The notes under the pieces are model-generated. The model saw only the letters and a program-made list of their open reading frames with translations, did not search any database and was not told the origin of the DNA. Positions 24,354 through 36,901 of a DNA stretch of 64,000 nucleotides are shown one piece after another. Location: assembly GCA_030386875.1 (NCBI GenBank), contig CM059564.1, forward strand, positions 70,513,436 through 70,577,435, written 5' to 3'. Origin of the DNA: Morinoia aosen (taxonomy: Eukaryota; Arthropoda; Malacostraca; Amphipoda; Talitridae). The translations under genes and the position numbers were made by a program. Each line of letters begins with the position of its first letter. Within the stretch, counting starts at the first letter, position 1.

Positions 24354-25101
24354 CGAGGCCTGTCGAAAAAGTATCCGACCTTTGGCCAGAAAAAATAATT
24401 CAACAACCTGACGGGGTTGGGACCCTAATCCCCTTCAAAGTAGGCTCCTTGTGCTTCCACACACTTAGCCCACCGATCCTTCCACTGCCGGAAACACCTC
24501 TGGAAGTCTTCTTTTGGAATGGTGTTCAGCTCTGTCGTCGCGTTCCGCATTATCTCTTCTCTACTCTCAAAACGGGATCCTTTCAGTGGTGTCTTCAATT
24601 TTGGAAACAACCAGAAGTCGCAAGGAGCCAGGTCTGGAGAGTAGGGAGGTTGGCGAACGGTCGTAATTCCATGTTTGGCCAAGAAATTGCGGATCAAATG
24701 GGATGAATGTGCGGGCGCGTTGTCGTGATGCAAGTGCCAGTTGTTCGCAGTCCACATGTCTGGTCTTTTGCGCCGAACTGCATCACGAAGTCGCCGGAGA
24801 ACATCCTGATAGTACTCCTTTGTCACTGTTTGTCCTTCCGGTGCGTATTCGTGATGCACAATTCCACGGACATCAAAGAAAACAGTCAGCATCGAAGGAG
24901 TCAAACAGGCAATGCGACGATGGAGCTGAACACCATTCTAAAAAAAAACTACCAGAGGTGTTTCCAGCAGTGGAAGGATCGGTGGGCTAAGTGTGTGCAA
25001 GCACAAGGGGCATACTTTGAAGGGGATTAGGGTCCAAACTCCGACAGGTATTCGAAATATTTTTTCTGGCCAAAGGTCGGATACTTTTTAGACAGGCCTC
25101 G
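24354..25101 (-). mobile_element. Rearranged mariner element with two 3' ends
   Basis: Flanked by TA at both sides (24352-24353, 25102-25103), the mariner target. Both ends read CGAGGCCTGTC followed by AAAAAGTATCCGACCTTTGG inward. The left arm contains the 3' end of the transposase gene on the minus strand; the right arm (24905-25101) contains a second copy of the same 3' end (last 45 or so codons, stop, UTR and terminus) on the plus strand, roughly 12 percent diverged. The normal 5' end and DNA-binding domain are absent. The structure arose by joining two copies tail to tail, or by aberrant repair. Confidence 0.9.
24425..24904 (-). pseudogene. Mariner transposase, C-terminal catalytic half
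   Basis: About 159 codons without a stop, covering most of the catalytic domain of a mariner (IS630-Tc1) transposase. FFDVRGIVHHEY holds the first Asp, LHHDNAPAHSS the second, and YSPDLAPCDFWLFPKLK the third. The spacing between the last two is 34 residues, the D34D signature of mariners. The family end AQGAYFEGD is present before the TAG stop. The paired-type helix-turn-helix N-terminal domain is missing: upstream the frame runs into the inverted second 3' end, and the first codon is TTG. The element cannot make a full transposase, but the clean frame indicates a fairly young copy. Confidence 0.92.
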
Positions 25102-27143
25102 TATGAAGGGTGGAAAGCATTAGTCTTCGGCATGAAAATTTTTACGGTTTTGAGAAAGTTGGCATGTACCTTGGATGAGTTCTTCATTCACAGGACTACA
25201 AGACCCGGATACGATGGTGCAGATAGCCGACTCCTATCATTAGCGTCTCTCTCATCTGTAGTCCTTATTTTAGTTTATCCGCCATCCTTTGCTTGCTTGT
25301 TACAAGAGCTGTAATGAACCACTGTTTATTAGACGGAAACAAGTATTTATTTTAAGAGTAACTGCAACAAGTTTTTAATTTGATGCCTTTTTCAGAAAAA
25401 GTTTTTGATGTTTTAGTTATTGAAACTCCTTTTTTCAATTCAGGAACCCCAAGGCTATTCTGGCTTTATCCTCAATTCTAATTATACAGAATTCTTCTCT
25501 TTTGGCCTTATGTTATGTTTTTGCAACAGAATGCAGGTCAGCATATTTCTCTAACTGTTTTTTAACTTATTGCAATTCCTTCTTCACAATTGAGCTACGG
25601 GGTGCAACGTTTTCATTTTCGCCTAAGAAATCTTTCCTTACATAAAAGTAATTGTTGAATAGATCAAATTATAAGTTAGTTTATGCCTCCCAAACCACAC
25701 CAAATGTATTGCCATGAAAGGAAGGCACTGGTGAGATTTGTTCCTTTCTTGGGATTTGACCTCGATTGATGCATTGAGTTGGAGTATATTTGTATGCTGT
25801 TTACTGCATGCTCTTCCAGTTATGTTCCCAAGGAAAAACACCAACTCAAGCAAGCATCGAGAAAGAAATCTAACAAATTGGAACAGAACTTACCATCGCC
25901 GTGATGAACGCCCTCCTTATAATCGGGCCGATCCTTGTGTGCGCTCAAAGGCGGCGGTACATGAAGAATATTGTATATAAAAAATAAACAAAATGGGACT
26001 AGTAGTTTGTCAGGATTGTGCAAATGTTTTTTAATCCACATAATATAGGGTATTGTGGGAGCTATTGAAGATTTTTTAAGGTACATATGTAAAAATGACG
26101 GACTCAGGAACTTAAAACGAGGAAAATGCCAAGGATTTGACTCATATTTACTTAGAAAGGAAATATTTTACTTGCAAACAAGAACGCGCAACAGAATCCA
26201 TTAGCTGTAAAATATCTAAGTAAAAATTCAAATAACCAAGGAGCGACAAACAAAGAACCTGGAGTTTAATTCCATAAAAGTGGGCTTTTGGAGCACTGAT
26301 GTCTGATACTGATTTTTATCTTTTACATCCCACTTCTAGAGTAAACTTTTCTTTCTCGATCTATTTCACTTCCACGTTAAGCTCGTTTGAATTTTGCATT
26401 TAATTAAAGCAGTTCAAAAATTGTTAAACGTGCGATGAATGTTCAATTAGATGAAAAGTGTCAAATTAGGGATTGTAAAACACTGACTTAAAATCAGAGA
26501 CCCATTTTTGTACCAATTTGTTTCACGAAAACATGACAAAATATTGACATGTGATTGTGTTAATGGAATTCTCATAGCTAGACCATCTATTTGTTTGTAA
26601 AGTTTGACTCTAATCGTAAAAAAAGTGCATTGCTAATAAGTACAGCATAATTTTGAACAGCTTGCGATTGAAACCATAAATTTTAAGTTGGGATACTAAA
26701 GCAGTAATTGAAAAATACTTTCACTCACTACTCTACAAGTCTACATACTAGCTTACGTTTTATCCAAACACTTTCTAGTATGCGCACGTGATGTGATCTT
26801 TGGTAAGCTATTACGTATTATGAGAGCACGCACGGTAGTTACGGAACAATTGCTAAACCATTGACATGCGATTTTCATTTTATTATAAACGGTGCACTTC
26901 TTCCATTAACCATCAATTCATTACGTTGCTTGACTCATCACTCAACTACATCCTCATTGTCGCGCTCATGGGCCAATTTCCGTGAATACTTCAAAACTAA
27001 AAGTAAATTAAGAATTTCAGATGAGGGATGCACTGAAACTTCAATTTGAACCAGCAATTTTCTGGATCTTGGACATTTCAGAAATAATAATAAATAATAA
27101 TGAAGGCATCTACGGATGCTTTATTTCCAATTCAAGCCTGATG
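25102..27143. other. Noncoding, nothing firmly recognised
   Basis: One GC-richer stretch on the minus strand near 25895-25975 reads SAHKDRPDYKEGVHHGDG and ends in a consensus-like donor (GATG|GTAAGT), but I find no good acceptor before it. The rest is AT-rich with no feature. Confidence 0.45.
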
Positions 27144-27428
27144 CTCGCCGTGGCACAGTGGTTAAGAGATCGGCCTTGTATGTTGGAGACGAGGGTTCGT
27201 ATCCTGGCGCTGGCGCGGCGATTTTCCCCGTTGGGTATAAGGGAAAGCTCAAGCACAATACCCCACTTAACCCAGGTGTCGGAAATGGGTTCCGGCTTTA
27301 CGGGGGGAACCGTCATGGTGTCCTATATATAGTGTTGACAGTTGACATTTGAAATTTAAAAAACCAATGCTCAAGGTCATATGTATCAGGCTTGATTGGA
27401 AATAAAGCATCCCAAAGATGCCGATGTT
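27144..27428 (+). mobile_element. tRNA-derived SINE, copy 3
   Basis: Same family as 12599 and 22699: A box CCGTGGCACAGTGGTTAAGA, B box GAGGGTTCGTATCCTGGCG (one change in the usual GTTCG-TCC context), core GATTTTCCCCGTTGGG, 3' part AAGCATCCCAAAGATGCCGA. It runs tail to tail into an inverted fourth copy. Confidence 0.92.
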
Positions 27429-27665
27429 TATTTGTTTTGTTTTGTTTGATACATATCATTTTGTACATTGGATTTTAAAAATGCCTTATATCTAACACCA
27501 GGACGCCATGACGCTTTCCCCCGGTCAAGACCGGTACCCATTTCAGACACCTGGGTAGAGTGGGGTATTGTGCTCGGAATTTTTCCCCTATACCCCATAG
27601 AGAAAATCGCCACCAGCGCCGGGACTCGAACCCGGGTTTGCCCGCACGGGGGCGGATTCGAAAGA
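27429..27665 (-). mobile_element. tRNA-derived SINE, copy 4, inverted and 5'-truncated
   Basis: The reverse complement shows the B box CGGGTTCGAGTCCCGGCG, GCGATTTTCTCTATGGGG, then AGCACAATACCCCACTC and a diverged 3' part with ATGATATGTATCA and an AACAAAACAAA tail. The A-box region is lost or replaced. It forms a tail-to-tail inverted pair with copy 3. Confidence 0.85.
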
Positions 27666-30600
27666 AACACGGCTATGCTAATTTTTCTTCAATTTTGATT
27701 TTCCTTAGTTGATCACTGCCTCTCAGCTGGCAGCAATTATTTGTTGATTCTTTTATTCAAATGAAACCTACTTTTAATTGCACATTTTCGCATACTTTCA
27801 CCTTTAACCATTTAACGCTTTACCATTGCTGAGAATTCGGTTGCAAATCCATTCCAGCAGTGTAAATAAATCGGTACTGACATATTGGCTCAACAGTGAA
27901 AGTGTATATATTTCATTATTTTATTCGTGTCATATTATGTCCTTGTTAGCCTTTTGTGAAATTTCATTCATGTTTTTCACGATTGGAAATTTTTTATGCG
28001 AGTACTATTTAGGTACAAAAATTATCCGTCTTTTTTGAGTAAGTACCAACTAGTTAGATTTGTACAAGCGAAAAGTGCGTTCTCAAGCTTCCGAGCAGTC
28101 ATCATTTCAGTTTTTAGTACATGTAGAATCATTTACTTCCTCTCACTATACTTCTAACAATATCAACAACTATGGCTTCAGTAAAATAACGTTCAAATCA
28201 ATAAAAGTGGAGACTGTCCTCCAAAGCGTTCCACGATGTGTCACTGTAACCAGTAACACATTGATGTGTTTACGTATATTCTCAAAGTTAGAATAAAGAA
28301 ACAAACGAAATTCATTTTTATATTTCTCTCACAATCTGTTATTTCATTCATTAACATGGCAACAGCGCTATGTTTTCCATATAAGGTTATTAAGATTGAG
28401 ACACTTTATAAAAAACACGTACGTCTGATTTGTCACCTTATAATTTTAAAATTATAGCGACTACCATTATATAACGATATAACATCATGAACAGTTAGAT
28501 TGTAAATCAACACCGTGCAAGTATGATAATTAAGATTGTCACATTGACAAAACTGACCAAATATTTATTCCCCTATTCTGTGTTCGCAGTCCATCATGTT
28601 TTTATTTAAACTTGCTCGACAACCTTTCCTCGTTTCTCAATCTCGAAAATTTGCTTTGCCGGATTCACATACGCAGTAAATATGTTTGCCTACCATGTTC
28701 TATCTCTGATAGAGCCGCGCATGATCCTAAGTGTTGTTGATTTGTATGCACTAGAAGCTAGTTTCAAGTTTCTTCCTGTTGTTCTTCTACATTTCATTGA
28801 CCGTTGATCGATTAGCAGTTTGATGCGTATGCCATCACGTGGGTGTGTTTAGGTAACGCGTCTTGTGTGGATAGTTCTCGAGTTAGAGCTGAACAGCTAA
28901 GGCTGTGACATGCGTTTTGAATCTAAACGCGATATCTTTTCATCAACTATTAAATCACTAGTTTTAAGCATCCTTTCGTTATACGGTCGTTGATAAGTCA
29001 TTGTCTAAAATCATTGTGGAAATAAATATAATGAGTAAATTTGAAACCTCAAACGTAAGACAGCATGCAATTTTTACATGCACGGTAAATTCTTAAAGTT
29101 TAAACATGTCTGTAGTTGGCTGAACTTCATAATCTTTGTCTCTCAACTCCACCAGCATTCAAGTGAGAAGTAGGCTTTGAAAATTTTGATGAATAAATCT
29201 CATGACGGTGTACAATTTAGACATTCGATTAGAAATAAATAGTGTTCCTACATACTATTATTCTGCGCGTGCAATATCTTATTCCCGTTACCCATACCTC
29301 CTACAACATTAATTGGTTACCATCGCAGAATCGTCAAGCTCATCTACCCGGGTAAACATTATAGGAACTATGTTTCTCGAGGCATTCTTTTCAATGTTTG
29401 GCGCCTTCCTTCAAATTTGTGACCGATTTTAACAAGCTTTTGAGCATAAGGTGAACTAACCTTGGGAACATAGGGTTCGCCTCAATATTTTGTTCAACAA
29501 TTGACAAGGCTGTTATGATACCTATCATAGTTTACGCACGAATTAAAGACCAATGTTGTTAAAAAAAAAAACATTATAAAACAATGTTATGTCAAATTCC
29601 ACGTATAAATTTCATTGGAAATCAACTACTTTTTCTCCTTATATCATTTTTACTAATGTACTACAGAAATCGAACAATTTTCAAATTAGTTTGAGGCAAC
29701 CTAGACGCAGCCCCTAAAAATCAAAGGCCTTCACAAAAGCTGCCATCAATGAGCCAACGCGCGCGCGATCCGCTGAATAGACCCCGAAAAAACGCTCGCA
29801 TTTTCCGTCTGAAATTTTAATGCCTATTGAACGACATGGAAATTCTTGCTTTTCGCGCAGGATGCCTATGGGAGGACTGAAATAATAATTACTGAACACT
29901 GAAAAATACACTCACTTCAGCGTCGGAATTATAATTTTTTCATCATTAAGAAGAAGGCTGTTTATGATGGAGCTATTTTTTCGTGTGCAGTGTCCTCGCT
30001 TCATTTGCATATAGATGACAGAAGAGCTTTTTGAGAGTTATTTAGAGCGACGTAAGCCCCAACTTAAAAGCATATTTGATGACCAGTGTTCTCAAAATTC
30101 CCCGTTCAATTCTAAAGCTCAGGGTAAGGTTCCATGCCTTATTTTTTAATTTTTTTTTTTGCAGCGCTCTACGAGAATTTTGCCTGAAATGACACGAGCA
30201 AAGTAAGGAAAAAGTTAAAACATATGTAGGAGCAAGTAAAGAAATGCTGCGGATTGTCGTGTCGTACATAAATTGTTTATAGTTATAAATGAATGAATTA
30301 TTAACGAAAAGTTTGCGAAAGAGTTTTTTAATTTAGGAAAACTTTAAAAATAAAAACTTTTGCCTAAAAAACTCCTTCTGACAGAAAGCTCCTCCGTAAC
30401 GTAAGAAATTTCATGAGACGCGAGCTACGAAATATGTGTTGCGATAAAAGTACTATGATTAATACTTGACATCGAACGCAAAACGAGTTATATTAAAAAG
30501 CCTCATCATATATTTCTGAATGAACGACATTTTCAAATTCTGCATACTAAAGAATAAGCATTGATACAACGAATAATTGTTTTAATATCATCTGAAGCAT

Positions 30601-33075
30601 TTTTTATTAATACTCCCAAAATGCTGCCTCTTTAATAGCTCTCTCGCACTTCATTGTTGTATAATTATAAGAAAACGATTACATAGATTATAAGTATCCA
30701 TCATAAGTATGAATTCTGATCACGATTAGATCCACAGGTTACAATCACGCGCCAAGAACTGTTTGTAATCCCATGAGGTGGACACGCGACAGTTCCTGGT
30801 AGATCAATTCGACTCTGTGGGTCACCTTTATAGCGGTCGTGGGACAAGTGTTCGCTGCCTGAACCTCGCAGCTAGTGGCAGTAATGAAGCAGATATTCTC
30901 TCGAGTTGCTCAGTTGGTTGAGGCAGATGTATTTGCCTCCAGAGCCGACCTGGGGACTACGTCACTTCGCTGGCTCTGCACTTCTGCGCTAGTAAACTCT
31001 GCAGTGTAAGTCATGGAACTGCGTTGAAACTGCCGCGAATTTTAACTAGGTTGTTTAATTTCACCTACATAACCCATTTTAAGCACGATCAAGTGCACGA
31101 ACAGTAAATATTTCTCCTACCATTTCATTAAAGCCTTGGAGTGGCCTGAAGGACTCAGATGAAATGCATAGGAATGTCTGGATTTCATTTGTAATTAAGT
31201 AACTGCGGGTGAGGTATATAGATTTGTAAAGTTTCTAATTTCGCCCTTCTATCCCTCATAGTTTGATTTTTACATTTTACGTGCTTTTGGTACAGCACTG
31301 AAGTTAGAATGAAAAAATTCAAGTTTGTGAAATTTTCACTCATCTTTCTCCTCAGTTTTCATTGCAATACGCAGGCTCTGCTCTAAAAAAACATTCCGAG
31401 AGGGTTGCGATGCATGTTGGTGGTAGTTATGGAATCGGCCATATCCTAAGTTTTCTGTCGCGTTCCAGTGATAGGCCACATTGCTCGAATAGTTCATAAA
31501 TTTCCAATTACTAAATTCCAAATTCTAGCTCCTACTCTGTGTATTTTCATTTCACCCTCTGTGCATACACCGGTACACACCCTGTGAATGTGTAATTCTT
31601 TGAATCGTGTGTTTGTTCATTTCATTTTTTATTGCTTATGTACAGATTTATTAGAATTTTCCAGCTGCTTCTTAGAAGTGATTTCTTAAAAAATTTTGTG
31701 GTTTGATTTTGGTGAACAAATGGTTTTATTATCGTATGGAGAACAAGGAGCTTAAAATAGATGAGTGTTTAAAGCATACTGATTTAATGTTTACAAAATA
31801 CACTGAAAGTACTTCAACAACACGTCTTAAATCTGAAACAAAAAATTGCGATACCTGCACAATTTTAAAAAAGCCGATGGTGGGCCCAACCAAACCATCT
31901 GTTGTATTAAGACCCTTTAAACATGGTAAAAAAATAATTGGAGCAAAATGGCATCACTGAATTCACTTGCTTACGGAAAAAATCGTAATCATTGCCGACT
32001 TTCAGTAATCTTAGTCCTGATTTGACACAATTTTTCACTGATCTTCTCAACTTATTGAAATAAAAATGTGTTCATGTGTTTAGAATTTGAAGAGCAACGG
32101 TGCTTACAATTAGATATACATTCGATTTTTCTAAAACCAGATGGTATCTCTGAGGCACAATAAGACAGGACACACCAGGAACTCACCGTCAGGGAGATAG
32201 AATTTGCAAAGGCTGCTTAACAATCATGTCTGTCAGCTATGAAAATCAGGCTGATTTTCATACGATTACGATAGCCATATATCATGAATGCCATTTTTTT
32301 TAAGTTTTTGCGAGCTCTTACGTGCATTTAAAATCGTAACCGGCACTTCGAAACCACGAGGATGCATAAGCGAAGAAAATAAATTGTATTTCGGGTTTAA
32401 AGATTTTGTAGGGTTTTTAACCGGAACACAGGAAATAACGCACAGAAGAACTCGAACTTTTAATAATTCAAACTTATACGACACGACAAATTTGTTAACG
32501 CTAAGCTTCCCAATTGGGAGAATTCACAGAATTAAATGGTCTTCATAGTGGCAGAAGACTCAACGAGTTCTACGGCGTATCTTGTTACGTCTTGACGTTT
32601 AACAAAGAGAACTGGAGACCAATATAGTTCCGGCACCTCCCAGCCCAACACAGAACTGCAATTTAATAAGGAGGAATGAATTAGTGATTAAATGAGGTAC
32701 CACCGCGACAGATCATATATCACTTTCACTTCATTATTAGCAAGTTTCATTAGTATTCACATACGAACCTAGGCACTATACCCAGAATCGAAGAAATTAA
32801 ATTTGGAGATAAAACACACGCTGGAGAAGAGAAGTTAGGCTTGGTAAACCAAAGAAAGTGGCCTCTTAAAGGAGCATCCCATCCAGATCTCGCTCGCCAA
32901 AGGATTCTGAGGGAGAACAAAAAGCCACAACAGAAAACTAGAACCTTTTCACGTTTGGCGTTTATAGGAAATCTCATATGATCATCGGCTCACCTTGAAA
33001 TAGTGCCTAAATCACTTATGATTTCAAGAGGGCAACGTAGAGCCACGGGTAGTATGATAGTGAAAATAGTTTTAG
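27666..33075. other. 5.4 kb of noncoding sequence, nothing recognised
   Basis: No frame longer than about 86 codons and none with a recognisable motif; no tandem or inverted repeat noticed. At 30905-30930 TTGCTCAGTTGGTTGAGGCAG resembles a tRNA A box but no B box follows. Confidence 0.55.
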
Positions 33076-35134
33076 TAGTTTAAAGTCACAAGGACCGAAT
33101 AGTTTAAGAGTCACAAGGACCAGGTAGTTTAAGAGTCACAAGGACCAAGTAATTTAAGAGTCACAAGGACCAAGTTGTTTAAGAGTCACAAGGACCAAGT
33201 AGTTTAAGAGTCACAAGGACCGAATAGTTTAAGAGTCACAAGGACCAAGTTGTTTAAGAGTCACAAGGACCAAGTAGTTTAAGAGTCACAAGGACCGAAT
33301 AGTTTAAGAGTCACAAGGACCAAGTTGTTTAAGAGTCACAAGGACCAAGTAGTTTAAGAGTCACAAGGACCGAATAGTTTAAGAGTCACAAGGACCAAGT
33401 TGTTTAAGAGTCACAAGGACCGAATAGTTTAAGAGTCACAAGGACCAAGTAGTTTAAGAGTCACAAGGACCAAGTAGTTTAAGAGTCACAAGGACCAAGT
33501 AGTTTAAGAGTCACAAGGACCAAGTAGCTTAAGAGTCACAAGGACCAAGTAGTTTAAGAGTCACAAGGACCAAGTAGCTTAAGAGTCACAAGGACCAAGT
33601 AGTTTAAGAGTCACAAGGACCAAGTTGTTTAAGAGTCACAAGGACCAAGTAGTTTAAGAGTCACAAGGACCGAATAGTTTAAGAGTCACAAGGACCAAGT
33701 TGTTTAAGAGTCACAAGGACCGAATAGTTTAAGAGTCACAAGGACCAAGTAGTTTAAGAGTCACAAGGACCAAGTAGTTTAAGAGTCACAAGGACCAAGT
33801 AGTTTAAGAGTCACAAGGACCAAGTAGCTTAAGAGTCACAAGGACCAAGTAGTTTAAGAGTCACAAGGACCAAGTAGCTTAAGAGTCACAAGGACCAAGT
33901 AGTTTAAGAGTCACAAGGACCAAGTAGTTTAAGAGTCACAAGGACCAAGTAGCTTAAGAGTCACAAGGACCAAGTAGTTTAAGAGTCACAAGGACCAAGT
34001 AGTTTAAGAGTCACAAGGACCAAGTAGTTTAAGAGTCACAAGGACCAAGTAGTTTAAGAGTCACAAGGACCAAGTAGTTTAAGAGTCACAAGGACCAAGT
34101 AGTTTAAGAGTCACAAGGACCAAGTAGCTTAAGAGTCACAAGGACCAAGTAGTTTAAGAGTCACAAGGACCAAGTAGTTTAAGAGTCACAAGGACCAAGT
34201 AGCTTAAGAGTCACAAGGACCAAGTAGTTTAAGAGTCACAAGGACCAAGTAGTTTAAGAGTCACAAGGACCAAGTAGTTTAAGAGTCACAAGGACCAAGT
34301 AGTTTAAGAGTCACAAGGACCAAGTAGCTTAAGAGTCACAAGGACCAAGTAGTTTAAGAGTCACAAGGACCAAGTAGCTTAAGAGTCACAAGGACCAAGT
34401 AGTTTAAGAGTCACAAGGACCAAGTAGTTTAAGAGTCACAAGGACCAAGTAGCTTAAGAGTCACAAGGACCAATTAGTTTAAGAGTCACAAGGACCAAGT
34501 AGTTTAAGAGTCACAAGGACCAAGTAGTTTAAGAGTCACAAGGACCAAGTAGTTTAAGAGTCACAAGGACCAAGTAGCTTAAGAGTCACAAGGACCAAGT
34601 AGTTTAAGAGTCACAAGGACCAAGTAGTTTAAGAGTCACAAGGACCAAGTAGTTTAAGAGTCACAAGGACCAAGTAGTTTAAGAGTCACAAGGACCAAGT
34701 AGTTTAAGAGTCACAAGGACCAAGTAGTTTAAGAGTCACAAGGACCAAGTAGTTTAAGAGTCACAAGGACCAAGTAGCTTAAGAGTCACAAGGACCAAGT
34801 AGTTTAAGAGTCACAAGGACCAAATAGTTTAAGAGTCACAAGGACCAAGTAGTCTAAGAGTCACAAGGACCAAGTAGTCTAAGAGTCACAAGGACCAAGT
34901 AGTTTAAGAGTCACAAGGACCAAGTAGTTTAAGAGTCACAAGGACCAAGTAGCTTAAGAGTCACAAGGACCAAGTAGTTTAAGAGTCACAAGGACCAAGT
35001 AGTTTAAGAGTCACAAGGACCAAGTAGTTTAAGAGTCACAAGGACCAAGTAGTTTAAGAGTCACAAGGACCAAGTAGCTTAACAGTCACAAGGACCAAGT
35101 AGTTTAAGAGTCACAAGGACCGCGTAGCTTAAGA
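33076..35134. repeat. 25-bp minisatellite, about 82 copies (2.06 kb)
   Basis: The unit is AGTTTAAGAGTCACAAGGAC plus CAAGT, with discrete variants (CGAAT for CAAGT, GTTG for GTAG, GCTT for GTTT, rare CTAAG). At the left end three variants alternate with a 75-bp period. The 300 bp starting near 33301 are repeated essentially unchanged from 33601 to about 33900, a 12-unit segmental duplication. Copies are nearly identical, pointing to recent homogenisation. The 25-bp period shifts frame each unit and every frame closes quickly, so there is no coding potential. Confidence 0.97.
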
Positions 35135-36291
35135 TGGGTAGAAAAGAGGTTGCGAACATGCAAGATAAATAACTGAACAAAAAGAACAGAAAACGCGATC
35201 GCGATCACAAATTAAAGTAGTAAAGAAAAGGCGATCACATACTCCCTGACAGGTGCTACGCACAAGAGGCCAAGACCCTCCTCACAGCGCGGTTCATTTC
35301 AATCTCATTTGTCACAGACAAGGCACCTGTCGAGGTTAGTGTTGCCACAAGCCGCAACTTTAGCGAGATTTCGCTTGAAGAAAATTAGCGACTTTTCCAT
35401 AAAAAAAACATTTTAAATTCAAATTTTTTACAATTTCATGACAGTCGAACATTTTTTTTCAACAATTGCGACTCAAACATGAACTGCTCGCTGGTGTTAT
35501 CTATGGCCTGAAATTAAAAATCAGGACTAATCGCACTCCCATCGCATCTGATGGAGGCACTTTTTCCTAGACAAGAGTGCACCGAAGGGGTGGTACACTC
35601 TCACTCTGAAAAGTACGTGAGGGGCCAAATGCCCTCAAAATCACTTTATTCAACTTCTCGCTGCAATTACTCTCCTTCAATCCTCGAAGCAGTAAGTGAT
35701 GAAAGGAGACAAGCTCCCTCCAGATATTCTTACGATAGAGGACAACTATCGTAACAAGAAAATTCCCAGATTGATGGCTGACTTCTGCTGTGCTTTTGTC
35801 AGATATCGAAGAAAAAAAATACACAAAATGATTAAACAATTATTTTCTTATTCACTTTAAAATCATAGGTTCATAAATACATTTCAAAATCATTGCTGGA
35901 ATACGATTTTGCGTATATAATTATCACACGAGTAATTTGATCACAGTAATGGTTTCATCGATGTGTGTGGTTTTCATTCGTAATTGTAATGCAAAGCGTG
36001 AGCACATTTTCCCATTTTAATAGTCGTAAAATAAAGATGGGATAATAAAATACACGAAAGTAGAAGTTGTAAAACAAACCCGCCGAGAAATTTTAATTCA
36101 CTACTTTAGTATTACGGAAAACATTCTCCCAACTACAGCTCAGAGGAATGTTTAAGTAAATTAGTGAAAGTAGTTTTTCGTAACTCGGACAGTAAGAAAA
36201 CACTTACATCAAAGCTTCTCTGTCAACTGCCTAGGTGAAGTTACTTCACCAGCGGTAACTGCTCGAACTGATGAGAGGACTACAAGGTTCC
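35135..36291. other. Noncoding, nothing recognised
   Basis: Small frames only. A GC-richer section near 35240-35340 has no recognisable motif. Confidence 0.55.
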
Positions 36292-36296
36292 ATACA

Positions 36297-36328
<32 letters not shown>

Positions 36329-36848
36329 CCGGGCTTATCCTCCCTATGGGAGGGTAGCCGACAACAGGCTACAATCACCACACTTAGTCACTAGGAGGCG
36401 AGAGAGGCAGCAATGGCCGCACCTGAACTGCCAGGATCAGCAGCAGCCCAGCACAACCACCTTCCACAGTCAGGCCCGACAGCCATAGCTGGTTTACCCC
36501 GACCGCTTCATTGAGTGCAGCCCCTCCCCCCGCACAGGACAGGTCAACCTCATCACACGCGGGCAGCTTCCAGTACCGCGTCAAAAATAAAAATTACCTT
36601 CTTATGCACTGCTCCCACTCACTTCTGTCCGCAGCCATCCCTCTCGGCACGTCCACAGTCAGACCCCTCTCATACAAAGCACGTTTCACCCCATTCATCC
36701 AACTCATCCGTGGTCTACCTCGCGCTCGAAGACCACTCACTTCCGACATATATATCTTTTTCACCAGCCGCTCAACATTCATTCTTTCAACATGCCCAAA
36801 CCATCCAAGCACTCTTTCAAACCTATAATTAAAACTAACCTTGTAGTG
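36292..36848 (-). mobile_element. 5'-truncated non-LTR retrotransposon, 3' end
   Basis: The minus-strand frame ending at 36594 shows the C-terminal tail typical of many arthropod non-LTR polyproteins: VLGWFGHVERMNVERLVKKI near 36800, then RARGRPRMSWMNGVKRAL, and MAADRSEWEQCIRR just before the stop. It is followed by about 260 bp of 3' UTR ending GGATAAGCCCGG and a (TATG)n tail of about 9 units (36292-36327 on the plus strand). A short tandem tail of this kind is the usual 3' end of such elements. Everything upstream of this tail is missing, and the 5' breakpoint is a hairpin (36816-36901). Confidence 0.85.
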
Positions 36849-36901
36849 TAGTACCCAAACCATTCAAGCACTACAAGGTTAGTTTTAATTATAGGTTTGA
36901 A
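36816..36901. repeat. Perfect hairpin, 33-bp arms, 20-bp loop
   Basis: Arms 36816-36848 and 36869-36901 are exact reverse complements (core AACCTATAATTAAAACTAAC). The loop 36849-36868 together with the start of the right arm repeats the nearby CCCAAACCATCCAAGCACT as CCCAAACCATTCAAGCACT. It sits at the 5' breakpoint of the truncated retrotransposon. Confidence 0.95.

Noticed and set aside
30900-30960. tRNA gene or SINE head
   Set aside because: An A-box-like TGCTCAGTTGGTTGAGGCAG is present but no B box or acceptor-stem pairing follows.
33076-35134. CRISPR-like regular array
   Set aside because: The 25-bp units are contiguous, with no unique spacers, in a eukaryotic context; it is a minisatellite.
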